DNA of 64,000 nucleotides from Oceanobacillus piezotolerans (GTDB taxonomy: Bacteria; Bacillota; Bacilli; Bacillales; Amphibacillaceae), in assembly GCF_003665065.1 (NCBI RefSeq), contig NZ_RCHR01000005.1, positions 1-64,000 on the forward strand. Direction: 5' to 3'. The notes beneath the pieces are model-generated. The model saw nothing but the letters and a program-made list of their open reading frames with translations. It did no database searches and was not told the origin of the DNA. Position numbers and translations under genes: made by a program. Positions 63,238 through 64,000 of the stretch are shown piece by piece; the first letter of the stretch is position 1, and each line of letters starts with the position of its first letter.

Positions 63238-63969
63238 ATGGGTCTATATATGAATGATAGCCATGGTAGCATATATAGAAATGACAATATTCCTTTAGAA
63301 CCAAATCAAGGGGTTTTTGTCAAGAACTATCGAGAAGAGATGATAAAAGAACAAAAACGAGTATATCAGTCTTTACTTTATTCCTATTCGGAATTAAAGA
63401 AAATATATGAGGAAACAGCAGCTGCTCAGGATAAAAAATGGATGCAGCTGGGAGAAAATATATCCCATTTAAATTTGTTGAATAAACAGCATCAAAAAGT
63501 AGAGTCCAACATGATGAAGCAATTAAAAATATTAGAAGCAAATCAGATTAAAATGGAGGATAAAATATCAGTCAAAAATGCTGCCCACCAAGAAGTCTTA
63601 ATGGAATTAGATCAATTAGGAGAAGTACAAAAGGACATTCTTCAGCAATTAAAGAAGGACTCAAATGAACGCCAGGAAATAAAGACAACAATAGAGGAAC
63701 AAACCTCCTCACAAAAACAATTAATGGGTAGAATTACTAAGCATGAACAGAAGCAAAAGGAGGTCGTTGAAAGATTAGAAACACAGGAAGCATTATCTGA
63801 AAAAATCATCCGTTATCTTGACCATTTCCGTTCTATCCTTTTTGAACGTTCCAATTATTTATCTAATAAAATAGAGGATGTTTCCACTTATCTGCTGCAA
63901 TCACTCCATGGGAAAAATGAGCTTCAAAAAACCCTTATTATTCGACGGAAGCAGGAAAATAAAAAATAG
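63238..63969 (+). CDS. coiled-coil protein, unknown
   Basis: A 243-residue hydrophilic protein almost wholly helical from about residue 30 to 235, with long heptad-like stretches rich in Gln, Glu, Lys and Leu (for example LNLLNKQHQKVESNMMKQ). The N-terminus (1-30) is short and non-helical. No signal peptide or membrane segment is seen. It resembles the uncharacterised coiled-coil proteins of Bacillus but I cannot name it. AAAGGAGGG lies about 6 bases before the ATG. A terminator starts just after the stop and the window ends there. Confidence 0.7.
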   Translation: MGLYMNDSHGSIYRNDNIPLEPNQGVFVKNYREEMIKEQKRVYQSLLYSYSELKKIYEETAAAQDKKWMQLGENISHLNLLNKQHQKVESNMMKQLKILEANQIKMEDKISVKNAAHQEVLMELDQLGEVQKDILQQLKKDSNERQEIKTTIEEQTSSQKQLMGRITKHEQKQKEVVERLETQEALSEKIIRYLDHFRSILFERSNYLSNKIEDVSTYLLQSLHGKNELQKTLIIRRKQENKK

Positions 63970-63973
63970 CAGC

Positions 63974-64000
63974 AGAAGTGATTGTTAGGTATCACTTCTG
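63974..64000 (+). terminator. terminator after the coiled-coil gene (partly outside)
   Basis: The stem AGAAGTGAT/ATCACTTCT lies 5 bases past the stop; the T-run would lie beyond the window. Confidence 0.7.

Overview
The window is a chromosomal segment of a low-GC, endospore-forming member of the Bacillaceae, most like the Oceanobacillus/Virgibacillus/Ornithinibacillus group. The reasons are the A+T-rich sequence, strong AGGAGG ribosome sites, Bacillus-type families (YusW, YuzF, YpjP, YxjI, YuxH, YitT, CsaA, a CotF-like coat protein, Mqo), sigma-B-like promoters and typical Bacillaceae intergenic repeats. No insertion sequence, prophage, integrase or CRISPR array was seen. The species cannot be fixed from the sequence alone.

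Layout. 1-2260: end of an rRNA operon (23S 3' end, 5S) followed by 19 tRNA genes and a terminator. 2450-6280: a CopC/CopD copper-uptake pair facing a NarL-type two-component system. 6284-8170: a YusW-type lipoprotein, YuzF and a manganese catalase. 8219-9000: a decaying stretch with gene remnants. 9038-14145: a divergent pyruvate-kinase-like protein, a CofE-like ligase divergent from a LysR regulator, a YxjI-like protein and a MazG-like hydrolase. 14150-20970: a terminator-bearing leader before an MFS transporter/M20 amidohydrolase operon, a zinc alcohol dehydrogenase, an EamA exporter, and a DUF1646 transporter behind a structured leader that may be a Na+ riboswitch. 21180-29300: a DUF418 protein, an OmpR-type two-component system coupled to an ECF-like sigma factor, a Ca2+/H+ antiporter, and a LysR regulator with a MetE-like methyltransferase. 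29460-33270: an MBL-fold hydrolase, a fructosamine kinase and malate:quinone oxidoreductase.

34600-39640 is the centrepiece: a ten-gene gas vesicle operon in the order gvpQ-A/B-R-N-F-G-L-S-K-J. It has a sigma-B-like promoter, an intercistronic hairpin after the major shell gene, tight or overlapping downstream genes, and a GvpQ with an unusual C-terminal hexapeptide repeat. A large KatE catalase with its own sigma-B-like promoter follows, then three very small membrane-protein genes.

42980-54640: a CotF-like coat protein, an LmrA/LmrB-like TetR plus efflux pair, a universal stress protein, a YuxH EAL/HDOD protein, YitT, an acidic lipoprotein, CsaA, a lone FabF, a GT8 glycosyltransferase, YpjP, a rhodanese and a sirtuin. 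54800-64000: HtpG, a pair of inverted GC-rich repeats, the potABCD polyamine transporter, a TetR regulator with three operator palindromes, an Spx paralogue lacking the CxxC switch, and two uncharacterised genes. Several short repeat families lie between genes.

Start sites were often moved inward from the longest open frame because a good Shine-Dalgarno sequence sits before an internal ATG, GTG or TTG. All homology calls are from reading protein sequence by eye; no database search was run.
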